From Marinobacter mangrovi (GTDB lineage Bacteria > Pseudomonadota > Gammaproteobacteria > Pseudomonadales > Oleiphilaceae): a stretch of DNA of 64,000 nt. Both the position numbers and the translations under genes were made by a program. Within the stretch, counting starts at the first letter, position 1, and every line of letters begins with the position of its first letter. The DNA lies in the NCBI RefSeq assembly GCF_016798325.1, contig NZ_JAERVO010000001.1:1-64000 (forward strand), given 5' to 3'. Under the pieces are notes generated by a model that was given only the letters and a program-made list of their open reading frames with translations, did no database searches and was not told the DNA's origin. Positions 7,906 to 17,459 of this stretch are shown here, piece by piece.

Positions 7906-9477
7906 TCAGACCTGAAAACGGGCGATCTGACGCGTGAGGTTTTCCGCCAGGCGGGCCAGTTCGGTGCTGGAGGCGGAGACCTGCTGGGTGGCGCTGGCGG
8001 TCTGCTCGCCACCTTCTCGAATGTCCGTGACGTTGCGGTTGATGTCCTCGGCCACGGCCGCCTGTTGTTCCGCCGCGGTGGCGATCTGGTGGTTGTACTG
8101 ACGGATTTCCTCCACCGACTGCACGACATCGTGGATGGTCTCCCGGGTGGACTCGGCGCGGGCCAGCGTTTGCCCGGCCAGTTCCGTACCGCGCTCCATG
8201 CTGGTTTTCGAAGTGTCGGCGCTGGTGACCAGGTTGGTGATGAGCGTTTCGATCTCGGTGGCAGAGTCCTGGGTGCGCCGGGCCAGCGATCGCACCTCGT
8301 CGGCCACCACCGCAAACCCGCGACCATGCTCGCCGGCCCGGGCGGCCTCGATGGCGGCGTTCAGGGCCAGCAGGTTGGTCTGTTCGGCCACCGCCTTGAT
8401 GACGTCCAGGATGGTGGCGATGTTCTGGGTCTCGGACTGCAGGCCCAGCATTTCCTCCATGACGTTGTCGATCTGGGTCTTCAGGTCGGCGACGTTTTCC
8501 AGGGTCTCCCGGACGGCGTGGTCGCCGTGGGCCGATTTGTCGTTGGCGGTCTTGGCCGTCTCGAAGGCCGACTCGGCGCTGCGGGCCACTTCGCTGACGG
8601 TTGCGGCCATCTGGTTCATGGCGGTGGCCACCTGGTCGGTCTTGTCCCGCTGGTTTTCCACGGCGGCGCTGGTTTGCTGGGTGACGGTCGAGAGTTCTTC
8701 GGCTGCCGAGCCGATGCTGGTGGCGCCGCTGTCGATCTCCCGGACCAGTTTGCGCAGACTGCGCGTCATGCGCCCGAAGGCGTTGAGCAGCTGCCCGAAC
8801 TCGTCGCCCCGGTCGCTGCTGGTGTCGACGGTCAGATCGCCTTCGGCCACGGCATCAGCGATGGCCAGGCTTTCCCGGATGGGGCGGGTGATGGAGCGGG
8901 TCATGGCCCAGCCCAGCAGTGACGCGACAACGGCGGCGACGATGGAGGTGACGATAATCGTGGTCAGGGCGCTGTTGTAGTCCGCGTCCATTCGCCCAAG
9001 CTGGATCTGGCGCAGTTCCATGGCGGTGGCAATGGCTTCGCCGGCGGTGTCGTTCAATTGGGATTCCACGGCGCTGGCGTCGCTGCCAAAGGTGCCCAGT
9101 GCTTTGCGGTAATCCGCGAGCAGCGTCTCGTAGCGGGTGGCGTTGTCGATGATGAGATCAATGCGGTCGTGATCGGCGGGTACGACCAGTTCAGCGCGAA
9201 GCCCCTGGGCAATATCGGCGGCTTCCTGTGCGCTTTTCCCGGCCTCTTCGATGTACTGGGATTCGCGGCGCACCTGGAAACTGCGCTGATGGGTCCGGGC
9301 TTCCAGCAGGGCGGACTTGATGTCTCCCACACCGGCAACGATTCGAGAGCGATCGGCGTAGCTCTTCAGTGCCAGGGCGCCGGTCACGGAGATCACGATG
9401 GTCAGGGTAACGAGGATGAAAAAGCCGGCGACCAGTTTCTTGCCGACGGAAATGCGGTTCAGGGTTTGCGACAACAT
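7906..9477 (-). CDS. Methyl-accepting chemotaxis protein, membrane-bound
   Basis: This 523-residue receptor has the classical layout: an N-terminal transmembrane helix (around residues 15-35), a periplasmic helical sensor of about 150 residues, a second transmembrane helix (around 175-195), a HAMP linker and a C-terminal signalling domain. The hairpin tip is [23 protein letters not shown] ([19 protein letters not shown], around residue 380), followed by [16 protein letters not shown]. The sensor resembles a four-helix-bundle 4HB/TarH type. It should transmit ligand signals to CheA/CheW, none of which is encoded in the window. The gene is monocistronic with its own terminator. Confidence 0.92.
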   Translation of the reverse strand: MLSQTLNRISVGKKLVAGFFILVTLTIVISVTGALALKSYADRSRIVAGVGDIKSALLEARTHQRSFQVRRESQYIEEAGKSAQEAADIAQGLRAELVVPADHDRIDLIIDNATRYETLLADYRKALGTFGSDASAVESQLNDTAGEAIATAMELRQIQLGRMDADYNSALTTIIVTSIVAAVVASLLGWAMTRSITRPIRESLAIADAVAEGDLTVDTSSDRGDEFGQLLNAFGRMTRSLRKLVREIDSGATSIGSAAEELSTVTQQTSAAVENQRDKTDQVATAMNQMAATVSEVARSAESAFETAKTANDKSAHGDHAVRETLENVADLKTQIDNVMEEMLGLQSETQNIATILDVIKAVAEQTNLLALNAAIEAARAGEHGRGFAVVADEVRSLARRTQDSATEIETLITNLVTSADTSKTSMERGTELAGQTLARAESTRETIHDVVQSVEEIRQYNHQIATAAEQQAAVAEDINRNVTDIREGGEQTASATQQVSASSTELARLAENLTRQIARFQV

Positions 9478-9659
9478 GGCTGAGATCCTCTCTGTACTGT
9501 TATCACGGTGGTCCTGTGTTCACTCACGTTGAGCCGGCGGGAGAGGGTCCTTTTCCCGCCCGAAGAGTTGAGGGTGTATTCAATAGGTTAGCTGTTGAAT
9601 CGCATGCATCAAATTTGCGCAGGGTTCGTAAATGCGGATGGTTGATCGGTGAGGGGGGA

Positions 9660-10436
9660 TTACTGGTCGACCCGTGTCTGGTTGTTGACCTGAAGCAGTG
9701 CCGGTGCATCGATCACTCCGGTGCGGTATTTCTGGATCAGGTTGTGGTACCGCGGCGTTTGGCGGAATGTGTCCATGGCATCGCGGATGGCATCGGCCTG
9801 CATCATCAGCGGGGATTTGCGGGAGATGGCAATCCACGAGGCCTTGCCGTCCACCGTGTAGGGCGACACGCTGACATCGATGTCGAAATGTTCGACGGTA
9901 TAGAGCCCGACCAGCTCTGGCGCAATCACCACGTCTACGTGCCGTTGGGCCAGCATGCGCATCAGGTTTTCGTAACGGGTTGCGGCAATCTTGACCAGGC
10001 TGTCGTCATCGTCGAAGCGCGGGAAATAGCTGCTGCCGCGCAAGACGCCGATGGTCTTGCCTTTCAGGTCGGCGTAGCGGGTGATCCGGTTTTCCGGGTC
10101 GCGAAAGAAGAACAGGCGTCGCTCGGCCGGAAAGGCCTGGACCACGAAGTCCATGTAGCCGTTCCGCTCATCGGTCTTGAGCGGCCCCAGCATGAAGTCA
10201 GCCCGGCCATTTTCCATCAGCCAGAGCACACGGCGGAAAGGGGCTTCCTTATAGGTAATGTCCCAGTGCAGTTGCCGGCCGATCTCGTTGAAGATATCGA
10301 TGTAGAGGCCACCGAAGTGATTGCCCTCGACGATCCGGTAGGGCGGCGCATTGTTCACGCCAACCACCACCCGTTGGGTGTCGGCGAGCGAGGGCAGGGC
10401 CAGCAGGAGCAGACTTGCCAGCAGGCATAAGCGCAT
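9660..10436 (-). CDS. Periplasmic solute-binding protein, family 3-like
   Basis: This 258-residue protein has a signal peptide (MRLCLLASLLLLALPSLA) and the fold of extracellular solute-binding proteins of family 3: VVVGVNNAPPYRIVEGNHFG at the start of the mature protein, ADFMLGPLKTDERNGYMDF in the hinge region, and DLKGKTIGVLRGSSYF near residue 135. ATG 10436 is preferred over an upstream start because it places the signal peptide at the N-terminus. No permease or ATPase gene is adjacent, so it may serve a distant ABC transporter or act as a sensor-type binding protein. The ligand, perhaps an amino acid, is not evident. Confidence 0.78.
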   Translation of the reverse strand: MRLCLLASLLLLALPSLADTQRVVVGVNNAPPYRIVEGNHFGGLYIDIFNEIGRQLHWDITYKEAPFRRVLWLMENGRADFMLGPLKTDERNGYMDFVVQAFPAERRLFFFRDPENRITRYADLKGKTIGVLRGSSYFPRFDDDDSLVKIAATRYENLMRMLAQRHVDVVIAPELVGLYTVEHFDIDVSVSPYTVDGKASWIAISRKSPLMMQADAIRDAMDTFRQTPRYHNLIQKYRTGVIDAPALLQVNNQTRVDQ

Positions 10437-10588
10437 GAGTCGGGCCTGGTGAACGCCGGGCCGTCCGTGCCCGGAAAATGGAGGACGCCCCCAAGTATAG
10501 CGCTCCTGCACCTATCTCTTTGTCAGATCTTGTAAAGCGGCGTAAGGAATTGGACCTACGCCGCCCCGATGCCGGGCGCGGAGCCGTG

Positions 10589-11131
10589 TTATTGGTCCTG
10601 GCCGATTTCAGACCGGACCTTGGCCTGGGTGTCCAGCGATTCCTCGAGCATCTCCAGCTGCAGGGCGTTGATGCGCTTCTTCGCATCGAGGATGGCGGTC
10701 TTGTCCACTGGCTCGGCGGTGTAGGCCCGCATCATGTTGAAGCGCTCCTGACGAATCGACTGCATGCGCTCCCACTGATGAGCCTGGAAGTCGCGCTGGA
10801 TTTTGTGGAGGGCCGTCCGCTGGTCATCCGACAGGTTGCCCCATGCACGGTAACCGCGCCCGTAACCGTACATCATGCCCGGGCCGCCCATGTCGTCGGG
10901 ATCCTGCATCATGCCCGGACCACCCATCATGCCCGCACCTCCCATCATGCCGGGGCCCGCCATCATGCCTGAGCCGCCCATCATGCCCGGGCTGCCCATG
11001 CCCATCATGCCGCCGTAGCCCCGGCCTGGCATGTCATCGTCGTCGAAGCCGTGGCCGGCAGCGAGCCCGGAAACGGTCAGTGCCGCAGACAGGCCGATAA
11101 TCCGTAACAGGTTTTGCTTGGCAGTAGTCAC
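10589..11131 (-). CDS. Met/Gly-rich periplasmic protein, Spy/CpxP or heavy-metal-resistance type
   Basis: This 180-residue protein has a signal peptide ending near LAAGHG, a region of repeated hexapeptides of the type GGPGMM (residues about 40-80), and a helical C-terminal half. LSDDQRTALHKIQRD near residue 97 is a variant of the LTxxQ motif of Spy/CpxP proteins, periplasmic chaperones or metal-resistance factors. Abundant methionines suggest binding of copper or silver, which is inference. The repeats are encoded by an 18-bp tandem array. It is on the minus strand, 152 bases upstream of the solute-binding gene and apparently separately transcribed. Confidence 0.72.
   Translation of the reverse strand: MTTAKQNLLRIIGLSAALTVSGLAAGHGFDDDDMPGRGYGGMMGMGSPGMMGGSGMMAGPGMMGGAGMMGGPGMMQDPDDMGGPGMMYGYGRGYRAWGNLSDDQRTALHKIQRDFQAHQWERMQSIRQERFNMMRAYTAEPVDKTAILDAKKRINALQLEMLEESLDTQAKVRSEIGQDQ
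10908..10997. repeat. 18-bp tandem repeat, five imperfect copies, inside the Met/Gly-rich gene
   Basis: Five consecutive 18-bp units begin with ATCATGCC (at 10908, 10926, 10944, 10962 and 10980) and each encodes one GGPGMM-like hexapeptide on the minus strand. Because the unit is a multiple of three, slippage would change the length of the methionine-rich region without a frameshift. Confidence 0.85.
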
Positions 11132-11248
11132 CGTGGGAATCTCCCTGACGAATTTGAAGGATCAACGAGCCGCAGCCCGATGATCCCACTCTAGGCCGAT
11201 GGATCGGCGCAGGCGTTGATTTCCGTCAAGGATGTTTCGAATGGGCGC

Positions 11249-12139
11249 TTACGGGTGCAGCCCGGCTGTTTCGTAAAGTCGCGAGGCGGTGAGCTGCGGT
11301 GAGGCCAGGGTGCCCGAGCCGACGCACAACGCGCCGCAGGCAGCGGCCAGTTTCAGGCAGTCGGCCAGGCTGGCGTCCCGGCTGTAGCCGTACAGGAACC
11401 CACTGAAAAAGGCGTCGCCGGCCCCGTTGGTGTCCACCACCGTCTCCACATCGAACACCGGCTGTTCCAGCCATTGGCCGTTGCGATCGAGCAGGGTTGC
11501 TCCATCGCGACCGTGGGTGCAGACCACGAAGGATTTGCCCATCTCAATAAAGGATTCCATCACCGGGCGATAGTCCGGGAGCCGGTCGCTGGACAGGAAG
11601 AGGACATCGGCCGCCTCGATAAAGGCTTGGTGGTAGGGATCCTGGCCGTCGTAGTCGTGCAGATCGATCCAGACCGGTTTGCCGGCGGCCCTGGCCATCG
11701 CCAGGACGGGACGGGCATAGGCAAGGATGTTGATGACCACGACGTCGCAGTGATCCATGGCGACCCGCACGCCGTCCCAGTTCACTTCAGTCGGTTCTGG
11801 CGGCGGTTGCACGAAAAAGGATATGCGATCGCCGTGGCTGTCCATCAGGTTGACGTGCTGTTCGGTGGGTTCCGGCGTGATGGTGGTCAGCAGATGGATG
11901 TGATCGTGGGCGAGCTGCTCGCGGACGAATCGGGCCTCGTCATCCTCGCCCAACAGGGTGTGCAGCGTGACCGACTCGCCCAGCGCGGCCAGGTTAAGGG
12001 CCTTGCCGGCGCCGGTACTGCCCAGGGCCCGGTAGCTGGCGCGGGGCCAGATGGTCTGGGCCGTGGGCGACGGAAACTGGTCAAGATGAATGATGGTGTC
12101 GACGGACGTGCCGCCAACAATAAGCACGGACCGGGGCAT
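11249..12139 (-). CDS. PfkB/ribokinase-family carbohydrate kinase
   Basis: This 296-residue kinase has both PfkB signatures: an N-terminal substrate site with SVDTIIHLDQFPSP and GSTGAGKALNLAALG (around residues 10-50), and the C-terminal DTNGAGDAFFSGFLYGYS (around residues 240-257), which holds the catalytic aspartate and anion hole. It should phosphorylate a sugar or nucleoside using ATP in the cytoplasm. ATG 12139 follows GTGGAG; an upstream in-frame start would add 22 residues with no family pattern. It is monocistronic and divergent from ahpC. The substrate cannot be told from the sequence. Confidence 0.85.
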   Translation of the reverse strand: MPRSVLIVGGTSVDTIIHLDQFPSPTAQTIWPRASYRALGSTGAGKALNLAALGESVTLHTLLGEDDEARFVREQLAHDHIHLLTTITPEPTEQHVNLMDSHGDRISFFVQPPPEPTEVNWDGVRVAMDHCDVVVINILAYARPVLAMARAAGKPVWIDLHDYDGQDPYHQAFIEAADVLFLSSDRLPDYRPVMESFIEMGKSFVVCTHGRDGATLLDRNGQWLEQPVFDVETVVDTNGAGDAFFSGFLYGYSRDASLADCLKLAAACGALCVGSGTLASPQLTASRLYETAGLHP

Positions 12140-12332
12140 GGCTGGGCTCCACTGCGTCGTTGGGGAAGGGTTCAGTGTAGTGGAGCTGTCATGGTTCCGG
12201 CTCATCCTGGGAGCTACGCCTGGATCAGGCCTGTGATGAGGTATACTGCTTAATCCGTGCCAGCGGTCGGGTTTTAACCGGGATTCAAACGAATGCGTAA
12301 ACGCATGACGCGCCTAACGTTTTCCCGGTTAT

Positions 12333-12369
12333 ATAGGGCTGCTCTATAGGTTGTTTTAGAATAATCAAT
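12333..12369 (+). promoter_or_regulatory. OxyR-like binding site upstream of ahpC
   Basis: ATAG-N7-CTAT at 12333-12347 matches the first dimer half of the OxyR consensus exactly. With the same 7-base spacing, the next quartets are TTTA and CAAT, weaker matches to ATAG and CTAT. The site ends 64 bases before the ahpC start. Confidence 0.6.
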
Positions 12370-12433
12370 TTAAATCGGTGGCGGCTTGCCGTTACCGTAC
12401 GCGTTCCAGTCAATTTTCAAGGAGTCATTTCAA

Positions 12434-12997
12434 ATGGGCATTGTTAACAGCGAAATCAAACCGTTCAACGCAACCGCCTTCAAACAGGGCGAGTTCGTTG
12501 AAATCTCTGAAGCTGATGTGAAAGGCAAGTGGGCGATTTTCTTCTTCTACCCGGCCGACTTCACCTTCGTGTGCCCGACCGAGCTGGGCGATGTGGCTGA
12601 CAAGTACGACGAGCTGCAGAAGCTGGGCGTTGAAGTGTTCTCCGTGTCCACCGACACCCACTTCACTCATAAAGCATGGCACGATACGTCCGAGACCATC
12701 GGCAAGATCAACTACTACATGGTCGGCGACCAGACCGGCACCATCACCAACAACTTTGGTGTGATGCGTGAAGGCCAGGGCCTGGCAGACCGCGCCACGT
12801 TCCTGATCGATCCGGACGGCATCATCCAGGCCGTTGAGATTACTGCCGAAGGCATCGGCCGTGACGCCGACGACCTGCTGCGTAAGGTCAAGGCCGCTCA
12901 GTACGTCCGCAACCATCCGGGCGAAGTCTGCCCGGCCAAGTGGAAAGAAGGCGAAGAGACTCTGGCTCCGTCTCTGGACCTGGTCGGCAAGATCTAA
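12434..12997 (+). CDS. ahpC: Alkyl hydroperoxide reductase peroxiredoxin subunit AhpC
   Basis: This 187-residue typical 2-Cys peroxiredoxin reduces H2O2 and organic hydroperoxides. The peroxidatic cysteine lies in [11 protein letters not shown] (around residue 47) and the resolving cysteine in GEVCPAKW (around residue 166), both as in the AhpC family. Length matches E. coli AhpC. ATG 12434 follows AAGGAG. The gene has an OxyR-like site upstream and a strong terminator downstream, and precedes ahpF, which encodes its dedicated reductase, in the same direction. Confidence 0.97.
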   Translation: MGIVNSEIKPFNATAFKQGEFVEISEADVKGKWAIFFFYPADFTFVCPTELGDVADKYDELQKLGVEVFSVSTDTHFTHKAWHDTSETIGKINYYMVGDQTGTITNNFGVMREGQGLADRATFLIDPDGIIQAVEITAEGIGRDADDLLRKVKAAQYVRNHPGEVCPAKWKEGEETLAPSLDLVGKI

Positions 12998-13021
12998 GTT
13001 TCCCTTCACGGTGAAACGCTC

Positions 13022-13049
13022 AGAAAGGCCCGCTCTGCGGGCCTTTCTC
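13022..13049 (+). terminator. Rho-independent terminator after ahpC
   Basis: AGAAAGGCCCGC and GCGGGCCTTTCT form a 12-bp perfect stem with a three-base loop, 24 bases after the ahpC stop. The T-run is inside the descending arm. Confidence 0.85.
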
Positions 13050-13079
13050 ATATCTGGATCGCACAAAAATCGGGTTTAT

Positions 13080-13116
13080 ATAGCAAATGGCTATTGCAGA
13101 TTTAAGGTCAATTAAT
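13080..13116 (+). promoter_or_regulatory. OxyR-like binding site upstream of ahpF
   Basis: ATAG-N7-CTAT at 13080-13094 is followed at 7-base spacings by TTAA and TAAT, the same graded match as before ahpC. The site ends 103 bases before the ahpF start. Confidence 0.6.
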
Positions 13117-13219
13117 TTGAGCTCTTTTGGTCGCGACCGTATCTTGTAACCCAGATTCGAAACGGATTCTTCACGAATTCAGTCATTTAGTTTCACGATA
13201 CTGCGAGGGAAACCCCATT

Positions 13220-14806
13220 ATGTTGGATGCCAATCTGAAGGAACAATTGAAGTCTTACCTGGCCAACGTCCGGGAGCCGATTGAACTCGTTGCCACGCTG
13301 GATGACGGCGCCAAGTCCAGAGAGCTGCAGGAGTTGCTGCAGGAGATCGACGCGCTGTCCGACAAGATCAGCCTGCGTGAAGACGGCGAGGCGGATGTCC
13401 GTCGCCCGTCCTTCGCCATTAACCGGGTTGGCACCGACATCGGCGTTCGCTTCGCGGGCATTCCTATGGGGCACGAGTTCACGTCGCTGGTTCTGGCCCT
13501 GCTGCAGGTGGGCGGACACCCGTCCAAGGCGTCCGAAGAGGTGATCGAACAGATCCAGTCGCTGGATGGCGAATTCGAGTTCGAGACCTACTTCTCCCTG
13601 TCCTGCCAGAACTGTCCGGACGTGGTCCAGGCCCTGAACCTGATGAGCGTGCTGAACCCGAAGATCAGGCACACGGCCATCGACGGCGCGCTGTTCCAGG
13701 ACGAGGTCGAGCAGCGTGAAGTCATGGCGGTTCCCAGCGTCTACCTGAATGGCGAATCCTGGGGCCAGGGCCGCATGACCCTGGAAGAAATTGTGGCTCG
13801 GCTGGACACCCGGTCCGACGAGAAAGAAGCCGAGAAGATCAATCAGAAGGACGCCTTCGAAGTGTTGGTCATCGGTGGTGGCCCGGCCGGCTCTTCTGCC
13901 GCCATCTACGCCGCGCGTAAAGGCATTGCCACCGGTATTGCGGCGGAGCGCTTCGGTGGTCAGGTCGCGGACACCATGGGCATCGAAAACCTGATTTCCG
14001 TGCCCTACACCGAGGGCCCCAAGCTGGTGTCCGCGATGGAGCAGCACGTCAAGGAATACGACGTGGACATCATGAACATGCAGCGTGCGGAGAAACTGAT
14101 CCCGGCCGCCCGGAAAGGTGGCCTGCACGAAGTGCGCCTGGCGAACGGCGGCTCCCTTAAAGCGCGCAGCATCGTGCTGTCCACCGGTGCCCGCTGGCGC
14201 CAGATGGGTGTCCCGGGCGAGGAAGAGTACCGCAACAAGGGCGTGGCGTACTGCCCGCACTGCGACGGTCCGCTGTTCAAGGGCAAGCGGGTGGCGGTGA
14301 TCGGCGGGGGTAACTCCGGCGTGGAAGCGGCTATCGATCTGGCTGGTATTGTCGGCCACGTCACGCTGATCGAGTTTGCCGCTGAAATGCGTGCGGACGA
14401 TGTGCTGCAGAAGAAGCTGCGCAGCCTGAAGAACGTGGAGGTCATTACGTCCGGCCAGACCACCGAAGTGACCGGTGAGGGTGGCAAGGTCAACGGCATC
14501 AATTACACCGACCGCAACACCGGTGAGAGCCACCATATTTCGCTGGAAGGTGTGTTTGTCCAGATCGGTCTGGTGCCGAACACCGAGTGGCTCAAGGGCG
14601 ACATCGAGTTGAGCCAGCACGGCGAGATCATCGTCAACGACCGGGCGGAGACGTCGATTCCGGGTGTCTTTGCCGCCGGCGATGCGACCACGGTGCCTTA
14701 CAAGCAGATTGTGATTTCCATGGGTGAAGGTTCCAAGGCGGCCCTGAGCGCCTTCGACTTCCTCATCCGCAACTCGGCTCCTGATGATGAAGACGCCGCA
14801 GCCTGA
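13220..14806 (+). CDS. ahpF: Alkyl hydroperoxide reductase flavoprotein subunit AhpF
   Basis: This 528-residue flavoprotein transfers electrons from NADH to AhpC. The N-terminal tandem thioredoxin-like domain carries CxxC in [12 protein letters not shown] (around residues 130-133). Next comes the FAD-binding [17 protein letters not shown] (around residue 220), then the redox centre [12 protein letters not shown] (around residues 347-350), the NADH-binding [15 protein letters not shown], and the C-terminal FAD contact [16 protein letters not shown]. Length and domain order match AhpF. ATG 13220 follows GAGGGA. It is transcribed separately from ahpC, with its own OxyR-like site and terminator. 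Confidence 0.97.
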   Translation: MLDANLKEQLKSYLANVREPIELVATLDDGAKSRELQELLQEIDALSDKISLREDGEADVRRPSFAINRVGTDIGVRFAGIPMGHEFTSLVLALLQVGGHPSKASEEVIEQIQSLDGEFEFETYFSLSCQNCPDVVQALNLMSVLNPKIRHTAIDGALFQDEVEQREVMAVPSVYLNGESWGQGRMTLEEIVARLDTRSDEKEAEKINQKDAFEVLVIGGGPAGSSAAIYAARKGIATGIAAERFGGQVADTMGIENLISVPYTEGPKLVSAMEQHVKEYDVDIMNMQRAEKLIPAARKGGLHEVRLANGGSLKARSIVLSTGARWRQMGVPGEEEYRNKGVAYCPHCDGPLFKGKRVAVIGGGNSGVEAAIDLAGIVGHVTLIEFAAEMRADDVLQKKLRSLKNVEVITSGQTTEVTGEGGKVNGINYTDRNTGESHHISLEGVFVQIGLVPNTEWLKGDIELSQHGEIIVNDRAETSIPGVFAAGDATTVPYKQIVISMGEGSKAALSAFDFLIRNSAPDDEDAAA

Positions 14807-14865
14807 TCCGCGGCCACGGGCCGGGTAGCGTCACTGTCTCGCTACCCGCGCCCCATAACAACCAA

Positions 14866-14898
14866 CCCCGGCTGGCCGTCAGGCGGCCGGGGTTTTTT
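14866..14898 (+). terminator. Rho-independent terminator after ahpF
   Basis: CCCCGGC and GCCGGGG pair around an inner hairpin and are followed by six T residues, 60 bases after the ahpF stop. A second GC-rich hairpin without a T-run lies at 14823-14847. Confidence 0.85.
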
Positions 14899-14913
14899 AT
14901 TGGAGATGTGGTC

Positions 14914-15297
14914 ATGGATATCAAGCAAACCGGCATGATCCTCAACACGGAGCGCTTCGACGCCTGCGTCGCATTTTACCGCGATCTCTTTGAACTGCCC
15001 CTGCAGTTCGAGAAACAGGAAGGCGACTTTCGCCTGGCCTGCCTGGATTTTGGGGGGAGTTACCTGATGATCGAGACGGGCGGCTGGGCGCAACCGGCGG
15101 GAAAACCCATCGAGGGCGGCGCCGTTAAGCTGCGTTTCAACGTGTCTGACCTGGATGCGGCGCTGGCGAAGGTGAGGGCGTATGGGATTGATGCGAGGAT
15201 CGAGTCCCATCCCTGGGGCTCTACGATTAATCTGTTCGATCCGGATGGCAATCGCGTGGGCATCCGGGATGGAGGGCGGTTCGGGCAGGCTCAGTGA
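14914..15297 (+). CDS. VOC-superfamily protein (glyoxalase/dioxygenase fold)
   Basis: This 127-residue protein shows the paired beta-alpha-beta-beta-beta modules of vicinal-oxygen-chelate proteins: [19 protein letters not shown] at the N-terminus, then [20 protein letters not shown] in the second half and a final [16 protein letters not shown], the typical C-terminal signature with a possible metal ligand nearby. It could be a lyase, isomerase or resistance protein. ATG 14914 follows TGGAGA; a GTG two codons earlier is less likely. It converges on and overlaps the next gene by seven bases. Confidence 0.75.
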   Translation: MDIKQTGMILNTERFDACVAFYRDLFELPLQFEKQEGDFRLACLDFGGSYLMIETGGWAQPAGKPIEGGAVKLRFNVSDLDAALAKVRAYGIDARIESHPWGSTINLFDPDGNRVGIRDGGRFGQAQ

Positions 15298-16595
15298 TCC
15301 GAGCGGATGGCTGAAACGGCGTCGACAACGCGATTCGCCGCGGAATTGATCGAATCCACCACGCTTTCCACGCGGCTTACCTGTTCCCGTCCTTCGGCAG
15401 CGACGTCGGAGACTTCCTCTATCCGTTCCAGTACCTCGCCTGTCAGGGCGACGTTCTTATGGATCACCCGGCCGATTTCGGACGTGGCTTCTCCCGTGCG
15501 TCGTGCCAGTTGCCGGACCTCATCGGCCACTACCGCGAAACCGCGACCCTGGTCACCGGCCCGAGCGGCTTCAATGGCGGCATTCAGAGCCAGCAGGTTG
15601 GTCTGTTCGGCGATGTCGGAAATGGTGCTGACAATCCGTTCGATGCTCTGGGACTGATTGTTCAGCTGTTCGATCACCTGCCGGGTCTCTTCAATACGAT
15701 CCCGGATCCGCTCCGACGTGGCCATCGACTGCTTCAGGGACGCGTGGGCCTCGGTAGCACTGCTGACCGTGTCCCGTGACGTGGATTCGGCCAATTCGGC
15801 CGCCTCGGCTGTGCGGATGCCCTGGGTGACCCGGTCGGTGATATCGCTGGCAAACTTGATGACCTTGCGGGTCTTGCCGTCTGCATCAAAAACCGGATTG
15901 TAGGAGGCCTCCAGCCAGACGCTCTTGCCGTTGGCGGCAATGCGCTCGAACTGGCCCGAGCGGAAATGCCCTTTCTTCAGCTGCCCCCAGAAATCCGGTT
16001 CCTGCTCATAGAAGCTGTCAGGGCAGAAAATGCGGTGGTGCTTTCCCCGGAGCTGGCTGAGGTTGTAACCCAGCGCTGCCAGGAAGTTGTCGTTGGCGGT
16101 CAGGATTTCGCCATCCGGCGTAAACTCGATGACGGCCATGGAGCGATTGATCGCTTCAAAGACGGCCTGCTGGTCTGCGATATGTTCGTGCTGGTCGGAG
16201 ACGTCACTGGCGATCTTGAGCACCCGCCTGACCTTGCCCTGCGAGTCCTTGATCGGAAAATAGGTGGCGTCCAGCCAGATCCGCTCGCCCTGTTTGGTGA
16301 GCCTGGGGAACTGGCCGCGATGGCTGTGCCCGGATTGGAGCTGGTGCCAGAAGTGCCGATAGTCGGCGCTTTGTGAATAGTGGCTGTCGCAGAACAGCCG
16401 GTGATGACGCCCCTCGATTTCGTCTGCGGTATAGCCAACGGTCTCGAGAAACAGCGGATTGGCGGAACGAATCGTACCATCCGGGTCAAACTGGATGACG
16501 GCGACGGAATCATCGATCGCGCTGAGTGTTGATGCCAGGTCCTGATGGTCCCGTTCCAGGCGCTCGATCGCCTGCTTGTACTTGCGTGACAGCAT
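15291..16595 (-). CDS. Soluble PAS-PAS-MCP signal transducer, BdlA-like
   Basis: This 434-residue protein has two PAS domains (around residues 20-125 and 145-250), each with the block GRHHRLFC or GKHHRIFC, then a chemoreceptor signalling domain with [19 protein letters not shown] and [16 protein letters not shown]. It has no transmembrane segment, so it is cytoplasmic. That architecture matches BdlA of Pseudomonas, which links redox or c-di-GMP cues to biofilm dispersal. Function here is inferred from architecture only. ATG 16595 is preferred over the longer TTG 16613. A paralogue of identical length lies at 33218-34522. Confidence 0.85.
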   Translation of the reverse strand: MLSRKYKQAIERLERDHQDLASTLSAIDDSVAVIQFDPDGTIRSANPLFLETVGYTADEIEGRHHRLFCDSHYSQSADYRHFWHQLQSGHSHRGQFPRLTKQGERIWLDATYFPIKDSQGKVRRVLKIASDVSDQHEHIADQQAVFEAINRSMAVIEFTPDGEILTANDNFLAALGYNLSQLRGKHHRIFCPDSFYEQEPDFWGQLKKGHFRSGQFERIAANGKSVWLEASYNPVFDADGKTRKVIKFASDITDRVTQGIRTAEAAELAESTSRDTVSSATEAHASLKQSMATSERIRDRIEETRQVIEQLNNQSQSIERIVSTISDIAEQTNLLALNAAIEAARAGDQGRGFAVVADEVRQLARRTGEATSEIGRVIHKNVALTGEVLERIEEVSDVAAEGREQVSRVESVVDSINSAANRVVDAVSAIRSDH

Positions 16596-16780
16596 ACTGT
16601 GAGTATTCCCCAAAATAGGAATTGATCAAAAAATTAACAACTGATCATACGCTCGAGCCGGAGGTCTGGACGCCACTCAATTTTCAAACAATGCAAATCT
16701 TTGTAACCGACCGGGGTTGAAGCGAAGCCATAAGGTCGCCGATCATGTTTATCCGATCATCGAAGACAGGGAGAGAGAAC

Positions 16781-17419
16781 ATGCGCGTTCTGATTGCCGG
16801 TGCCAATGGGAAAATCGGTCAGCACCTGATCCGCAAGATGGCGAATAGCCCGCACGAGGCCCGTGCCCTGGTGCGCGATCCGGAACAGATCCCGCTGATG
16901 GAACAGCTCGGCGCGACCGAAGCGGTCGTGGGTGATCTTGAAGACGACTGCACCCTGGCGTTGCAGGGCTGCGATGCCGTGATCTTTACTGCGGGTTCGG
17001 GACCGAACACCGGCCCGGAAAAAACCGTTGATGTGGACCAGAATGCGGCGATTCGCCTGATCGATACCGCCAAGGCCGTCGGCGTGAAGCGTTTCATCAT
17101 GGTCAGCAGCATGCGGGTGGACGAGCCCGAGAAGGGCCCTGAGAAACTGCAGCACTATCTCGCAGCCAAGAAAGCCGCCGACGATCACCTGCGCGACAGT
17201 GGCCTGAACTACACCATCGTTCGGCCGGGGCCGCTGACCCTGAGTGAAGGCTCCGGGCTGGTTGAGATCAGTCGTAAACTGGGCCGCACCGGTGACATCT
17301 CCCGTGAGGACGTGGCATCTGTCCTGCTGGAAGTCCTGTCGGCGGGGAACACCGGCAACCTGACTTTCGACGTGCTGTCCGGAGACCTGGCCATCTCCGA
17401 TGCCATGGCTCGTGTCTGA
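16781..17419 (+). CDS. NAD(P)-binding SDR/NmrA-like protein
   Basis: This 212-residue protein has a Rossmann fold starting MRVLIAGANGKIGQHLIRKM (GxxGxxG motif, residues 7-13), a VIFTAGSGPNTGPEKTVDVD segment and MVSSMRVDEPE, with the atypical-SDR pattern of NmrA/YwnB/YtfQ-like oxidoreductases. The active site YxxxK appears as HYLAAKKAADDHL near residue 127. It probably binds NADP(H) and acts as a small reductase or redox sensor. ATG 16781 follows GAGAGA. It is followed 40 bases later by the Gfo/Idh gene in the same direction, so the two may share a transcript. Confidence 0.8.
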   Translation: MRVLIAGANGKIGQHLIRKMANSPHEARALVRDPEQIPLMEQLGATEAVVGDLEDDCTLALQGCDAVIFTAGSGPNTGPEKTVDVDQNAAIRLIDTAKAVGVKRFIMVSSMRVDEPEKGPEKLQHYLAAKKAADDHLRDSGLNYTIVRPGPLTLSEGSGLVEISRKLGRTGDISREDVASVLLEVLSAGNTGNLTFDVLSGDLAISDAMARV

Positions 17420-17459
17420 CACTGAATTCCAACGCTTTCCAAATCAAGGAATCTGATTG

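Noticed and set aside
10908-10997. Short regularly spaced repeats considered as a CRISPR array
   Set aside because: The 18-bp units are contiguous with no spacers and lie within a coding sequence as hexapeptide repeats.
13193-14620. Long minus-strand open frame (475 codons) antisense to ahpF
   Set aside because: AhpF is certain on the plus strand with correct motifs throughout. The antisense frame is a codon-bias shadow common in high-GC DNA and has no recognisable domain.
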